In this document: piece by piece, positions 1 through 9,169 of the stretch
How the letters are laid out: each line of letters begins with the position of its first letter
How positions within the stretch are numbered: the stretch's first letter is position 1
Origin: Limnomonas spitsbergensis
Taxonomy: Eukaryota > Chlorophyta > Chlorophyceae > Chlamydomonadales
Assembly: GCA_037349105.1 (NCBI GenBank)
Contig: JAYJMM010000101.1
Coordinates: 2,356,001 to 2,420,000 of the forward strand
Length of the DNA stretch: 64,000 bases
Direction of reading: 5' to 3'
Position numbers and translations under genes: made by a program
Notes under the pieces: generated by a model
What the model was told of the DNA's origin: nothing
The model's database searches: none
The model's input: only the letters and a program-made list of their open reading frames with translations

Positions 1-1072
1 GGTAATCAAAAGGTTCAGGGCCTGCCGGTGGGTAATCAAAAGGGTTCGGGGCCTGCCAGTGGGTCATCAAAAGGGGGCAGGGCCTGCTGGTGAGTGATCA
101 AAAGGGTTCAGGGTCTGCTGGTGGGTTATCAAAAGGTTCAGGGCCTGCTGGTGGTTAATGAAAAGGTTCAGAGCCTGCCGGTGGGTCATCAAAAAGGTTC
201 AGGGCCTGTTGGTTGGTCATCAAAACGTTCAGGGCCTGCCGGTGGGTAATTAAAAGGGTTCAGGGCCTGTTGGTGGGTAATCAAAAGGGTTCAGGGCCAG
301 CTGGTGGGTAATCAAAAGGTTCAGGGCCTGCCGGTGGGTAATCAAAAGGGTTCAGGGCCTGCCAGTGGGTCATCAAAAGGGGTCAGGGCCTGCTGGTGAG
401 TGATCAAAAGGGTTCAGGGTCTGCTGGTGGGTTATCAAAAGGTTCAGGGCCAGCCGGTGGGTAATCAAAAGTTGCAGGGCCTGCCAGTGGGTAACCAAAA
501 GGGGTCAGGGCTTGACCATGAGTAATCAAAAGGTTCAGGGCCTGCTGGTGGGTTATCAAAAGGTTCAGGGTCTGCTGGTGGGTTATCAAAAGGTTCAGGG
601 CCTGTCGGTGGGTAATCAAAAGGGTTCAGGGCCTGCCAGTGGGTCATCAAAAGGGTTCAGGGCCTGCCGGTGGGTAATCAAAAGGGTTCAGGGCCTGCTG
701 GTGAGTGATCAAAAGGGTTCAGGGTCTGCTGGTGGGTTATCAAAAGGTTCAGGGCCAGCCGGTGGGTTATCAAAAGTTGCAGGGCCTGTCAGTGAGTAAT
801 CAAAAGGGTTCAGGGCCTGTTGTTGGGTAATCAAAAGGGTTCAGGGCCTGCTGGTGGGTAATTAAAAGGGTTCAGAGCCTGCCGGTGGGTAATCAGAAGG
901 GTTCAGGGCCTGCTGGTGGGTAGTCAAAAGGATTCAGGGCCTGCCGGTGGGTGATGAAAAGGGTTCAGGGCCTGCTGGTGGGCGATCAAAAGGGTTCAGG
1001 GCCTGCCGGTGGGTGATCAAAAGGGTTCAGGGCCTGCCGGTGGGTAATCAAAAGGGTTCAGGACCTGCAGGT
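1..1072. repeat. 31-bp minisatellite, module A (cut by left edge)
   Basis: About 35 degenerate head-to-tail copies of a 30-31 bp unit made of GGTGGGTAATC followed by AAAAGGGTTCAGGGCCTGCC. Common variants have one G fewer, or TCATC for TAATC. The same array is far longer in module C (36700-43260). It lies on the 3' side of the WRAP73-like exon at 1406-1569 (minus strand), so it is intronic or downstream of that gene fragment. Short open frames inside it are repeat artefacts. Confidence 0.97.
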
Positions 1073-1405
1073 TGGGAGCATACAGCCCGGCATGAGCTTC
1101 TTACACTTAACGTTGAGGACAGGGGCCTGCCGAGAAACATTAAATAGACAGCCAATAGGATTCCCCCTTCCTCCAATATACAGGTCAAGAGTGGGTGGGG
1201 GTCAGAGGGAGGGTCCAGGCATAAACAAAAGGACGCATCACACGAGTCAGCGAGGTGCCTGCTGGGTGGGTCATATCAGTTGTGTGAGGGGCTTTTGCTG
1301 GGAGGCAGTCACACGCGCCATCTTACTTCAAAAAGGGTCCAGTTCCAATTGCCAATTTGCTGCCCAAGGCGATTTAAACAGATATAGACCGACTGTGCCC
1401 CACAC

Positions 1406-1569
1406 CTGCCATCGATAGCATGCACCGCCACTCGGTAGGTGACTGGGCCATCCAGCAGCGCCATGCATCCCCCATCCGGCAACCATGACAGCGCAGTCGC
1501 ATATGATGTGGATGTTGGGGAATGGTGCAGCTGGGAGCAGGAGGCCGTGTCATAAACGCTGACATGGTC
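1406..1569 (-). pseudogene. WRAP73: WRAP73-like exon (WD blades with LSWLPDGGCMALLD), module A
   Basis: Minus-strand reading gives DHVSVYDTASCSQLHHS, then LSWLPDGGCMALLD, then YRVAVHAIDG. This parallels the WRAP73 stretch with IEWAPNGCVLAVWD and LLYSLDGR. The block ends at donor GATGGCAG|GTGTGG (phase 2). The 5' boundary is not clear: a TGA lies a few codons upstream in this frame. It is uninterrupted, and the same 164-nt block occurs in module C (43595-43758). Confidence 0.62.
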
Positions 1570-1910
1570 CCGACGTCAGAACCGCTGAGGGAGGGAGACG
1601 AGGGTGCAGGGTTGAGGGTTCAAGTCTGGAAGTGCTTCATCAGGATCTATGAGGGGGTGTCAAACCTGCGGACACAGTTGCCACATTCACAAAACTGAGC
1701 GGAGGGCAGGAGGGTCACAGCTTATACGGGCCGAGGGTGTTGAGTTTGAGGGTTGGAAGTGTTGCTGCTGGTCCCAAGGAGGATGTTCTACGCGCTGACA
1801 GGGTCTTGACGCCTGCACCTCTGACCTTGGGCTTGGAGGCTCCGAAGGGCTGAGGTTTGAGGGTTGGAAGTGTTGGAGCTGGGACCACGAGGCGGCATCG
1901 AGATCACACA
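1570..1910 (-). repeat. Degenerate tandem copies of an exon's 5' edge
   Basis: On the minus strand the segment encoding ASCSQLHHS at the start of the adjoining exon recurs three times in diverged form (ASWSQLQHFQPS near 1875, WDQQQHFQPS near 1770, KHFQT near 1635). Each copy is preceded by a GTCAGCG- or GTC-like block. The spacing is roughly 110-140 bp. It looks like local tandem duplication of the acceptor and exon start, followed by decay. Module C has the same arrangement (43759-44105). Confidence 0.55.
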
Positions 1911-2068
1911 AGTGGAAGCCTTTTGTATGAACATTGCTCAGCTACATGCTTACATTTCAGTTACGCCTGGGTCTGTAGCTGAGGGTTCTGGTTGCAGTAA
2001 GTGCTAGTGGTAAGGCGGCTGGCTGTTGCCTAGCTGAGCAACAGGGTGGAGGCTGGCCTAGGGTTTAC

Positions 2069-2150
2069 CTCTAGTTGGGCCATGTACTGCCCACAAGGGC
2101 TGAAGGCGATGCCCTGGTCGGACGACTTTGTACCGGGCAGGTAGAGGCAT
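2069..2150 (-). pseudogene. WRAP73: WRAP73-like exon (GIAFSPCGQYMAQLE), module A
   Basis: The minus strand encodes YLPGTKSSDQ then GIAFSPCGQYMAQLE, resembling the WRAP73 blade LQGITFTRDGRYMALAE. The donor is GAG|GTAAACCC. The acceptor is ambiguous: the best AG (CGCAG) leaves one extra base relative to the phase-0 exon upstream. The 25 intron bases after the donor are the ancestor of the 34-bp minisatellite in module B. Confidence 0.66.
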
Positions 2151-2384
2151 CTGCGATCCTCTGCAGATTTAACGGGTGCATTTACACCAACAACAAAATG
2201 ACAAAAAACAGGATTTCCCACCCGGTAAGTTCACAGTTAGTGGCACTTGCCATCCTGGAATGGAATGGATGAACAGCATATGTAATGTATTAGTAAAACA
2301 GGTTTCTGATTTTTGTTTCTGGCAGAAAGTAGCACCTACAAACCTGGAATGAAAGGGTTGAAATAAAAATATTATTTGTTAATT

Positions 2385-2690
2385 CCCACAGACAGGATTT
2401 CGCACCGGGCCTGTCGTGGCCCCTGCGCTCCACTGCCAATGGAATGGATCAACGAGTAAGCCTTGTTTCGCGTAGGATGCAAACAGTAGAGGATTGCCCC
2501 CTGGCAGTATGTGGCACCTGCCATTCTGCAGAAGTGTAGAGGGGATCGATGAACGAACAAGCCTTGTTTCAAATGATGCAACCAAGACAGGATTGTGCAC
2601 CTGCCCTTGCAGGATGTGGCATCTGCCATTCTGCACAAGTGCAGAGGGAATGGACCTGGCGGACCCATTGCTTCAAATCAAACTCACACT
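2385..2690. repeat. Degenerate ~105-bp intronic tandem repeat, module A
   Basis: Three diverged copies of a block containing CCTGCCATTCTGCA(G/C)AAGTG, a purine-rich GGAATGGA/GGATCGATGAA part and AAGCCTTGTTTC. It lies in the intron between the exons at 3060-3140 and 2069-2150. The matching region in module C is 44577-44880. No open frame is conserved. Confidence 0.5.
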
Positions 2691-3059
2691 TGTAAAGAAA
2701 GGGCAGCATTGCTCCCGGCAGCTATTGCAGCCCAGGTCAACGCAAGCCATGTAGCTGTGGATCGAATATCGGGACAGCTTTAGGCTGGAGTGCGTCCACA
2801 GGCTGAATAGCTCTGGATCATCTCAGCATGAGCTAGATATACAACTCATCATGTCTGGCCTCAAGGACTTGAGGGACAATGGTGGGGTGTGGATGTGTCT
2901 TAAGAACTTCACACCTTCAATATTTCAACAGAGTCTATCAATGACTTAACCCTGATTGAACACCCTGATTTAACCTGGACCTGACCCTGATTTAACCTGG
3001 ACCTGACCCTGATTTAACCCCAGTGTGGCACCCCCCCCCCATGCTGTCTCCCCCCGTAC

Positions 3060-3140
3060 CGTAAGGCATCAGACCGTGGTGTGGATGTTGAAGGTGGCGG
3101 ACAACAGGATGGCCGTGCCGTCTGAAGACCACCGGGCGGC
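3060..3140 (-). pseudogene. WRAP73: WRAP73-like exon with Trp-to-stop, module A
   Basis: An 81-nt, phase 0-0 exon on the minus strand with acceptor GAGGCAG|GCC and donor ACG|GTACGG. It reads AARWSSDGTAILLSATFN then IHTTV, TGA, CLT. WRAP73 has a WSPDGRHIL...TVWSL blade here. The TGA at 3069-3071 replaces the TGG seen in module C, so this copy cannot encode a full protein unless the stop is bypassed. Confidence 0.66.
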
Positions 3141-3248
3141 CTGCCTCAGGGGAGAAGGGGAAGAGGGGGATAGTTGAGGAGGGGATGAGGATACACTCCA
3201 CCCCTATTCACATCAGGTCATCACCACCACACACATCTGCACTATAAT

Positions 3249-3590
3249 CCCTCCCCCATCCCCTCCCCCTCCCCTCCCTCCCCCCTCCCATCCCCCCTCC
3301 TCTCCCCCCTCCCCTCCCCTCCCTCCCTTCCCTCCCCCCTCCCTCCCCTCCCTCCCCTCCCTCCCCTCGCTCCCTCCCCTCCCTCCCCTCCCTCCCCTCC
3401 CTCCCCTCCCTCCCCTCCCTCCCCTCCCTCCCCTCCCTCCCCTCCCTCCCCTCCCTCCCCTCCCTCCCCTCCCTCCCCTCCCTCCCCTCCCTCCCCTCCC
3501 TCCCCTCCCTCCCCTCCCTCCCCTCCCTCCCCTCCCTCCCCTCCCTCCCCTCCCTCCCCTCCCTCCCCTCCCTCCCCTCCCTCCCCTCCT
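3249..3590. repeat. 9-bp C-rich minisatellite (CCCTCCCCT), module A
   Basis: The unit CCCTCCCCT is irregular to about 3345 and then nearly perfect for about 27 copies. On the minus strand it reads GGGAGGGAG and stays open as Gly-Arg-Glu, giving a spurious 139-codon frame. It lies upstream of the acceptor of the WRAP73-like exon at 3060-3140. The purine/pyrimidine strand asymmetry makes triplex or G-quadruplex structure possible. Module C carries a longer version (45459-45850). Confidence 0.95.
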
Positions 3591-3599
3591 TAGGCATCA

Positions 3600-4863
3600 G
3601 TAAATCCTGGATTAAGATACGGTGCAAGGGATAGGGGAAAGATTTTGGGAAAGGGGCTCCGGGCGTTGTATTGCATAGATGCGTATCACATGGTCTGTAG
3701 GTTGGGGGGTGGGGCTTAGGGCTTTTAATTCTTGACCCTAAATGGGGAGGACGGCATTGTATTGGACATTTGGACGCTTGGAATCATGGACTCATGCATG
3801 TCAAACATGACTAGCTGGTGCTGCATGACTTGCCTGGCTCCAAAGACACAGACCGTTGCATGGCTTGCCTGGCTCCGACCAGATGCAACATGCAACCTGC
3901 ATGACCTGCACTTGTCTCATGGTCTTTCTACTTGACTCATTGTCTGTCTGCTTCAATCTTCCCGGTGAGGGCAGTCCCTTGTACACATGCAGGGTGCGTT
4001 TGGCGTACCCGTGGATCCAAGGTTCCGCTTTTAATATGCACCGAGAAAATAAATAATACCGGTGACGTGCAACTGTATTTTGGCCCTAGCCTGAACGCGC
4101 GCCAGGGATCCACACCTTTGCTGCAGATATTTCCCGCAGTACAAAAGTGGCAGGTACGCGAACATGCCCCAGTCTGGCTCCAGGGGTGCGCACTCTTCAA
4201 TCCCGCCCATCTTTACCAAGGTTGTCAAGAATTTGTCTATATTGAGGACTGTTTACATTGCCAGCCACACTGTCGATAATATCTGCAAACGTCGGTGGCC
4301 TTCAGATTTACATTTCGCATCTTCCGAAGCGAATACGGCCAGCTGCATTGAGTACATCCAATTCGACGCAAGTGCGCAACATTACCCCTGGTGAGCGGAA
4401 CATGGACCATGAGTGGAACAAGATTCAAGAATAGCATGCTCAGCATGTGGCCATGTGGGTACCGGTCAGTAATTCAGAATGTCAAGCAAGGACTGGACTG
4501 AGGAATCTGCAACATTTCAATTGTTTTCATGTGTTTTACCCCATATTAGTTTCCCTCGGTTTCCTCACTGCCTCATTCTTCCACTGCATTTTCAGCTCGC
4601 ACAGCCTGGCCTTAACCTAAAAGGCTTTAGGTTGGGTGCCTCCGAGGCTTCGAGCAGAAACGACGACTGAAGCCTGTGTGCCTTTTTGCATGAATAATAA
4701 ATTAACAATGGGTCGTCAGGACGGCCATTCATACAGCTGTATTGGTGTATATGTATCTGGAGAAGTGTGTTGTATGTTGGCTTGCATGAACTCATCAACC
4801 TCATTCGCTTGTCGAGCAGGAGAAGAGCAGCCCAACAGATTGAAGGAAGTGGTATTGCGCACC
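3600..4863. other. Intergenic region upstream of ankyrin gene, module A
   Basis: About 1.26 kb between the diverging WRAP73-like and ankyrin genes, closely matched by 45860-47100. No conserved ORF or known domain is visible. Frames such as 3932-4279 are not kept between copies. It would hold the promoters of both divergent genes, but I see no convincing TATA box. Confidence 0.5.
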
Positions 4864-6279
4864 ATGACCTCATTTGCATCCACTGAGACTATCGAAACGG
4901 ATACATCTGCTTCTCCTTCCCCAAGCGAGGACCCAGCCATCTTCGCCTGCCTCCAAGACCTCAACACGGACATCCTTGGCATCATCCTCAGCAATGCAGA
5001 TGCATGGCTATGCAATGCTCAAGGCCCCCATGCGCCTGGCCCCCTCCTTACCAGTCGGGTGCAGTATGGAGCGTGGCGGGTGTGCAGGCTTTGGCGCGAC
5101 TGCCTCAGGGCATGCCCCATTAACCTAGCTCATGCCATGATGGCGGTACATGGTCCTGACCAGGCCCTCAAGAGAGCTGTGGGCTGCAACAGTCTGGAAT
5201 ATGACAACCTGGAGATGGTGAGGCTCATGCTCGATCTGGGTGCACAGGCAGACTGCCAGGATGGGTGGGCACTGGTGAGTGCAGCCGAGAGTGGAAAATA
5301 TGCGGTAGTGCAGTTGTTATTGGGGTGGAAGGAGCATGCCCCACAAGCTGACTGCCGGGATGGGTCGGCACTGGTGTGGGCTGCCAGGAATAGCCACGAG
5401 GCGGTGGTGCGGTTGTTGTTGGGGTGTAGGGAGCATGCACCTCGTGCGGACTGCCGTTATGGGAAAGCACTGGTGTTGGCAGCCAGGAATGGCCACGAGG
5501 CGGTGGTGCGGCTGTTGTTGGGGTGGAGGGAGCATGCCCCACGAGCTGACAGCCAGGATGGAGAGGCACTGGTGTGGGCAGCACAGAATGGCCACGAGTT
5601 AGTGGTGCGGTTGTTATTGGGCTGGTGGGAGCATGCCCCACGAGCTGACTGCCAGGATGGAGAGGCACTCCATGTGGCAGCCGGGAATGGCCACGAGGCA
5701 GTGGTGCAACTGTTGTTGGGGTGAAAGTTGCATGCTCCACATGCGGACTGCCAGAATGGGAGGGCACTGATGATGGCAGCGCAAGGCGGCCATGAGGCAG
5801 TGGTGCAACTGTTGTTGGGGTGGAAGACGCATGCTCCACGTGCGGACAGCCAGAATGAGTGGGCACTGATGTTGGCAGTGCATCGCGGCCACGAGGCAGT
5901 GGTGCAACTGTTGTTGGGGTGGAAGGCGCATGCTCCACTTGCGGACTGCCAGAATGGGAGGGCACTGATGTTGGCAGCGCAAGACGGCCACGAGGCAGTG
6001 GTGCAACTGTTGTTGGGGTGGAAGGCGCATGCTCCACGTGCAGACTGCCAGAATGGGAGGGCTCTGGTGTTGGCAGCCCATAATGGCCACGAGGCGGTGG
6101 TGCGGCTGCTGCTGGATTGCAGTGAGAATGCCCCACATGCTTTATGTCAAGGGGGACTGGCACTGTCCTCGGCTAGGAGGAGGGGTCACACAGCTGTCCG
6201 GCAGATGCTGTGGGAACGCTGCGGCATGTTGCGGCATGTTTCCGCTTGTATAAGCGGCCTCATGTCACTGTGGAAGTGA
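4864..6279 (+). pseudogene. Ankyrin-repeat gene copy A, interrupted by in-frame TGA
   Basis: Same gene as the intact copies in modules B and C. The start is taken at the ATG shared by all three (MTS.AST, Ala- and Ser-rich leader, SPSEDPAIF). The frame is open upstream to 4636, but that extension is absent in B. Residues about 35-85 (DILGIILSNADAW, WRVCRLWRDCL) look F-box-like. Ankyrin repeats of 33 residues follow, with GHEAVV-LLLGW and ADC-DG-AL motifs. At 5722-5724 a TGA replaces the TGG present in module C, truncating the product at 286 residues. The same frame then continues with four more repeats to 6279. The C-terminus also differs (HVSACISGLMSLWK). It is either a recent pseudogene or a short isoform; no expression evidence can be read from sequence. 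Confidence 0.82.
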
Positions 6280-6282
6280 AAT

Positions 6283-7869
6283 TGATTGTTGGTCTTAACT
6301 ATGCAAGGGTCGGATATACACCCATTACTCTCCTAGCGTTCCTCGTGTGTTTCAAACATTGCAGGTCTTCTTCCACTTCATGATCTGCCTCTCCTATGAG
6401 GTGATTTAAAGGTATTTCCCTGTAAGCAGTATCATCAACATGTTTTTTAGTTTTTTCTGAGTTATGATTTAGAGGTTTTATAGTATTTCCCCCAGGCGCT
6501 AAGGAGGCGTACTACACATGTAAACGAATTTAATGACTACCGGAAACGAACAAAAAACAATCCGGTACATGTTTACACTAATTCTCAATTTGTTGATCCT
6601 CATGCATTTTAGTCATGGTCATATCTTCTGCCTTTCCACATTTCACCACATCCCTGCGTGTAAGATTCACCTTCCATTCTGAGAGCGGGTATGGACAGGC
6701 CCACAAGACAATGCCACAGACATCCACGCTTTGTACCTGGGCAGGCCAGGGTGGGATGCTCTGACTTTTATGAAGGGTGTGGTAGTTTATCGTTGAGGCT
6801 ATGTCGTTTCAGAGGCCTTTGTTTCCCTTTTCCTGACCAACTGCCTAGTACGTTTGTTTGGTTTTCTCTTTGTTGAGGGCTAGGATCTACACGGGCTGAG
6901 GATTCTACAGACTTCCTTCATGTGGGGATGGTCTGTTCCTTCTCCTTTTTTCGTATGTTCATTTTGTTTCTCCTCTAGCCTTACGTGTATTTTTCCCTCC
7001 TGACCAGACAATCCGGCGGCCCCACGGCCGTGATCCTTTTCTACTTTTCAGCATGGCCGTGAGGTATCATGTTCTTGACAAGTGAACATGTTAATGCCGT
7101 TCAATCCATTTCCCGGACCAATAGTGCGGTGGCTTAGAAACGGATATAGGCTGTTTTGTCTGCGGGTGCGGAGATGTCAATGACGATACCCCTCTGGGCC
7201 TTGCTGAAAAGGTGGTCAAGATGTAACAAACATGTAAGAAGATGGTTTTGTGTCCTCATTCAATCATTAGGCAAGCATGGTCGTGCCACGACACCACACC
7301 TGACCTCATGAATATAAAACCCAGTCAGCTAAAGCCGCCTGTCAGCAGGTCAGTGGAGCATTAATAGCCTGCGAGTCACAAGCGAGGGGTAGAGCAAGCC
7401 ATCCATCACGATTGAAGGACCGGCCTGGCTGCACCATGTAGCTCGGGCAGCAAGCCGCACTGCTCCATCCCCCAGCATGCCTTGACGTAGCTAAATAGTA
7501 GCTGAAGCACCCTCTACTAAACCCTGCATGCCCAGCACTAGCCCCAGTCCACATTCCCAGCCTTACAACTCAAGAATCGGAGGATGCTGAAATGCATCCT
7601 TGCTTATATAGATCCTTGCTGGTCAGCCATGAAATTTTCCACTAATAACAATAAGCAGACTTGCCGTAGTCAAGAGGGCTCCCCATTGATTTCCCCCGCA
7701 GCCATATACACACAGTTAAATGATGAATACCGCAAGAGCCAAGACCGGCCGTCACTGGTTCCCGGTAGCTAAGGACGTTGTCACTAATTGCCGGCAGGCC
7801 GGCTGTAGCTAAGACCATCCGTCATTGGTTGCCGACAGCCATGCAAGGACAGCTGAAGCAACCCTTGGA
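6283..7869. other. Module tail, non-coding, copy A
   Basis: Region 3' of the ankyrin gene, shared with 33212-34910 (B) and 48772-50330 (C). A TGTAA in the block GCGTGTAAGAT (near 6660) could be a green-algal poly(A) signal; it is kept in B and changed to TGTAG in C. The short frame at 6691-6876 recurs in all modules but is frameshifted in C, so I do not call a gene. Confidence 0.5.
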
Positions 7870-8345
7870 AGTTAACAAGAAGCTGCTCCCATGTGGCGAC
7901 CAGCTCACACCAGATGCCTGCAACAATGATCATGACTGGACCAAGGGTTCAGTCTATGCAAAGTAATCAGAGGTGTTGCTGCCATGTGGGAACCAGCTCA
8001 CACCGCGTGCATGCAGCAGGATTGAGGGTAACGATCAGGGCTCAGGGTTCAGTCTATGGAAAGTAATCAAGGGTGGTGTTGCCAGGTGGGAGCCAGCGCC
8101 TGAGACCGTTTGAAGGGTTGGGAAAACAAATAGTGATCAGATGTGCTGCTGCTATGTGGCGAGCATTTCACATCGCGCACTTGCGGCAGGATATCTGGCT
8201 GATGGAATGTAATCATGCAATCAGGTTGAGGATTAGGGAAGTATGGTAATCAAGTTGCATGGCTAAGATTTTCGGCAAAGCTAGCATACGTGATATTGCG
8301 ATGTGGCGACCAGCTCACACCGCTGGATGTCATGCGAGGGGCGTT
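7870..8345. repeat. Degenerate ~100-bp tandem repeat in module tail A
   Basis: Four or five diverged copies of a block containing GCCATGTGGCGACCAGCTCACACC, a GCATGCAGCAGGATT part and GTTCAGTCTATGGAAAGTAA. The same block recurs at 34915-35490 (B) and in shortened form at 50335-50640 (C). It contains GATCAGGGCTCAGGG, similar to the heptamer unit of the 51-64 kb satellite. Confidence 0.6.
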
Positions 8346-8419
8346 TGAATACAGGCATAAATCAGAATCTCAGGGGACGTCCGACCGACTGTTCAAATCT
8401 ACATGGCCTGGCTTAAAGG

Positions 8420-8428
8420 AAACATGCT
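8420..8428 (+). repeat. 9-bp target-site duplication, left
   Basis: AAACATGCT directly abuts the left terminal inverted repeat AGAGGGGTCCGAC. The identical 9-mer abuts the right end at 21077-21085. Confidence 0.88.
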
Positions 8429-8474
8429 AGAGGGGTCCGACCCATAGAACCGCTGTGTCCCTAGGCTACTTTCG
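8429..8474 (+). repeat. Left terminal inverted repeat of the 12.65-kb element
   Basis: 13-bp perfect outer part AGAGGGGTCCGAC, a short unmatched spacer, then a 24-bp perfect inner part (8451-8474) that includes CCCTAGGCTACTTTCG. Subterminal sequence to about 8600 is rich in CGACAGC/GCTGTCG motifs, mirrored near the right end. Confidence 0.88.
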
Positions 8475-8754
8475 CGAACTGTTGAAATCGACAGCGCGCT
8501 GTCAATTACTGATTTCCACTGTTGAAAATTGCGTTCGCTGTCGATAACTGTGCTGTACCTTTGAGCGCTCTTTCAACAGCGAAAAAACAACAGCCGAGTA
8601 GCCGAGTAGCGGAATGCCCACTCTTTCCGTCATCGCGCCTACAGTTAACGCTTTCGCTGGCTTTGCCTTGTTTCAAAGTATAAAGTCGTGGCTTATATAT
8701 ATATGTGTATTTAACGATGGCGGATGTCATATGCCCTCACTACAGTTGGATTAC

Positions 8755-9168
8755 TTGAGCTGCTGGCTAAATTGCTTTCGCGTCAGTCTGGACGTGCTGC
8801 CGAGCTTTCGCGACCACATGGACCTGCTGCCCAACTTGCGCACCATCGTAGTACTGCGCGCCAGCCTAGACCTGTTGCCGCGTCAGCCTGGACGTGCTGC
8901 CAAGCTTCCACGCCAGCATAGACCATCTGCCCAGGTTATGCCCCATCCTGGAGCTGCATGACTGCTTGCTTATGCGCCAGACTAGACCTGTTGTCAAGCT
9001 TCCGCGCCCGCATGGACCTGCTGCCCAGATTGCGCACAGGCCTTGTACTGCTGGCTAGATAACTTGCGCACCAGAGTGGAGCCTGGGCATGCTGCCACGC
9101 TATGACGCCAGCATGGAGCTACTGCCCAGCTTGCGCACCTGCCTAGAGCTGCTGGCCGGCTTGCTTGC
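8755..9168. repeat. Degenerate ~30-45 bp repeat (CTGCTGCCCAGCTTGCGC)
   Basis: About ten diverged copies of a block with CTGGACCTGCTGCC and CTTGCGCACC parts, immediately before the 60-bp array. The frame at 8614-8961 runs through it, but its Leu-Leu-Pro pattern comes from the repeat. No domain is seen. Confidence 0.6.
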
Positions 9169-9169
9169 A

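Larger units (their letters stand above)
1406..3140 (-). pseudogene. WRAP73: WRAP73/WDR8-like WD40 gene fragment, module A
   Basis: Three exon-like blocks on the minus strand encode consecutive pieces of a WD40 protein in the order found in WRAP73. They are 3060-3140 (AARWSSDGTAILLSATFN...), 2069-2150 (GIAFSPCGQYMAQLE) and 1406-1569 (DHVSVYDTASCSQLHHS..., then LSWLPDGGCMALLD and VAVHAIDG). All three end at plausible donors: ACG|GTACGG, GAG|GTAAAC and GGCAG|GTGTGG. In the first block the conserved Trp codon of the TVWSL motif is TGA (3069-3071); module C has TGG there. The N-terminal exons are absent and the C-terminal ones lie beyond the left edge. WRAP73 is known as a centrosome/basal-body WD40 protein. 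The family call rests on collinearity recalled from memory, not on a search. Confidence 0.68.

Noticed and set aside
2372..2668. 98-codon minus-strand frame with CRMA(D/G)AT repeats
   Set aside because: Follows the degenerate 105-bp intronic repeat; no WD40 motif and no splice support.
3208..3627. Gly-Arg-Glu repeat frame (and 45417-45946)
   Set aside because: Translation of a 9-bp minisatellite in an intron.
6691..6876. Short frame MDRPTRQCHRHPRF... repeated in three module tails
   Set aside because: Frameshifted in module C and different C-termini in A and B; similarity reflects duplication of non-coding DNA.
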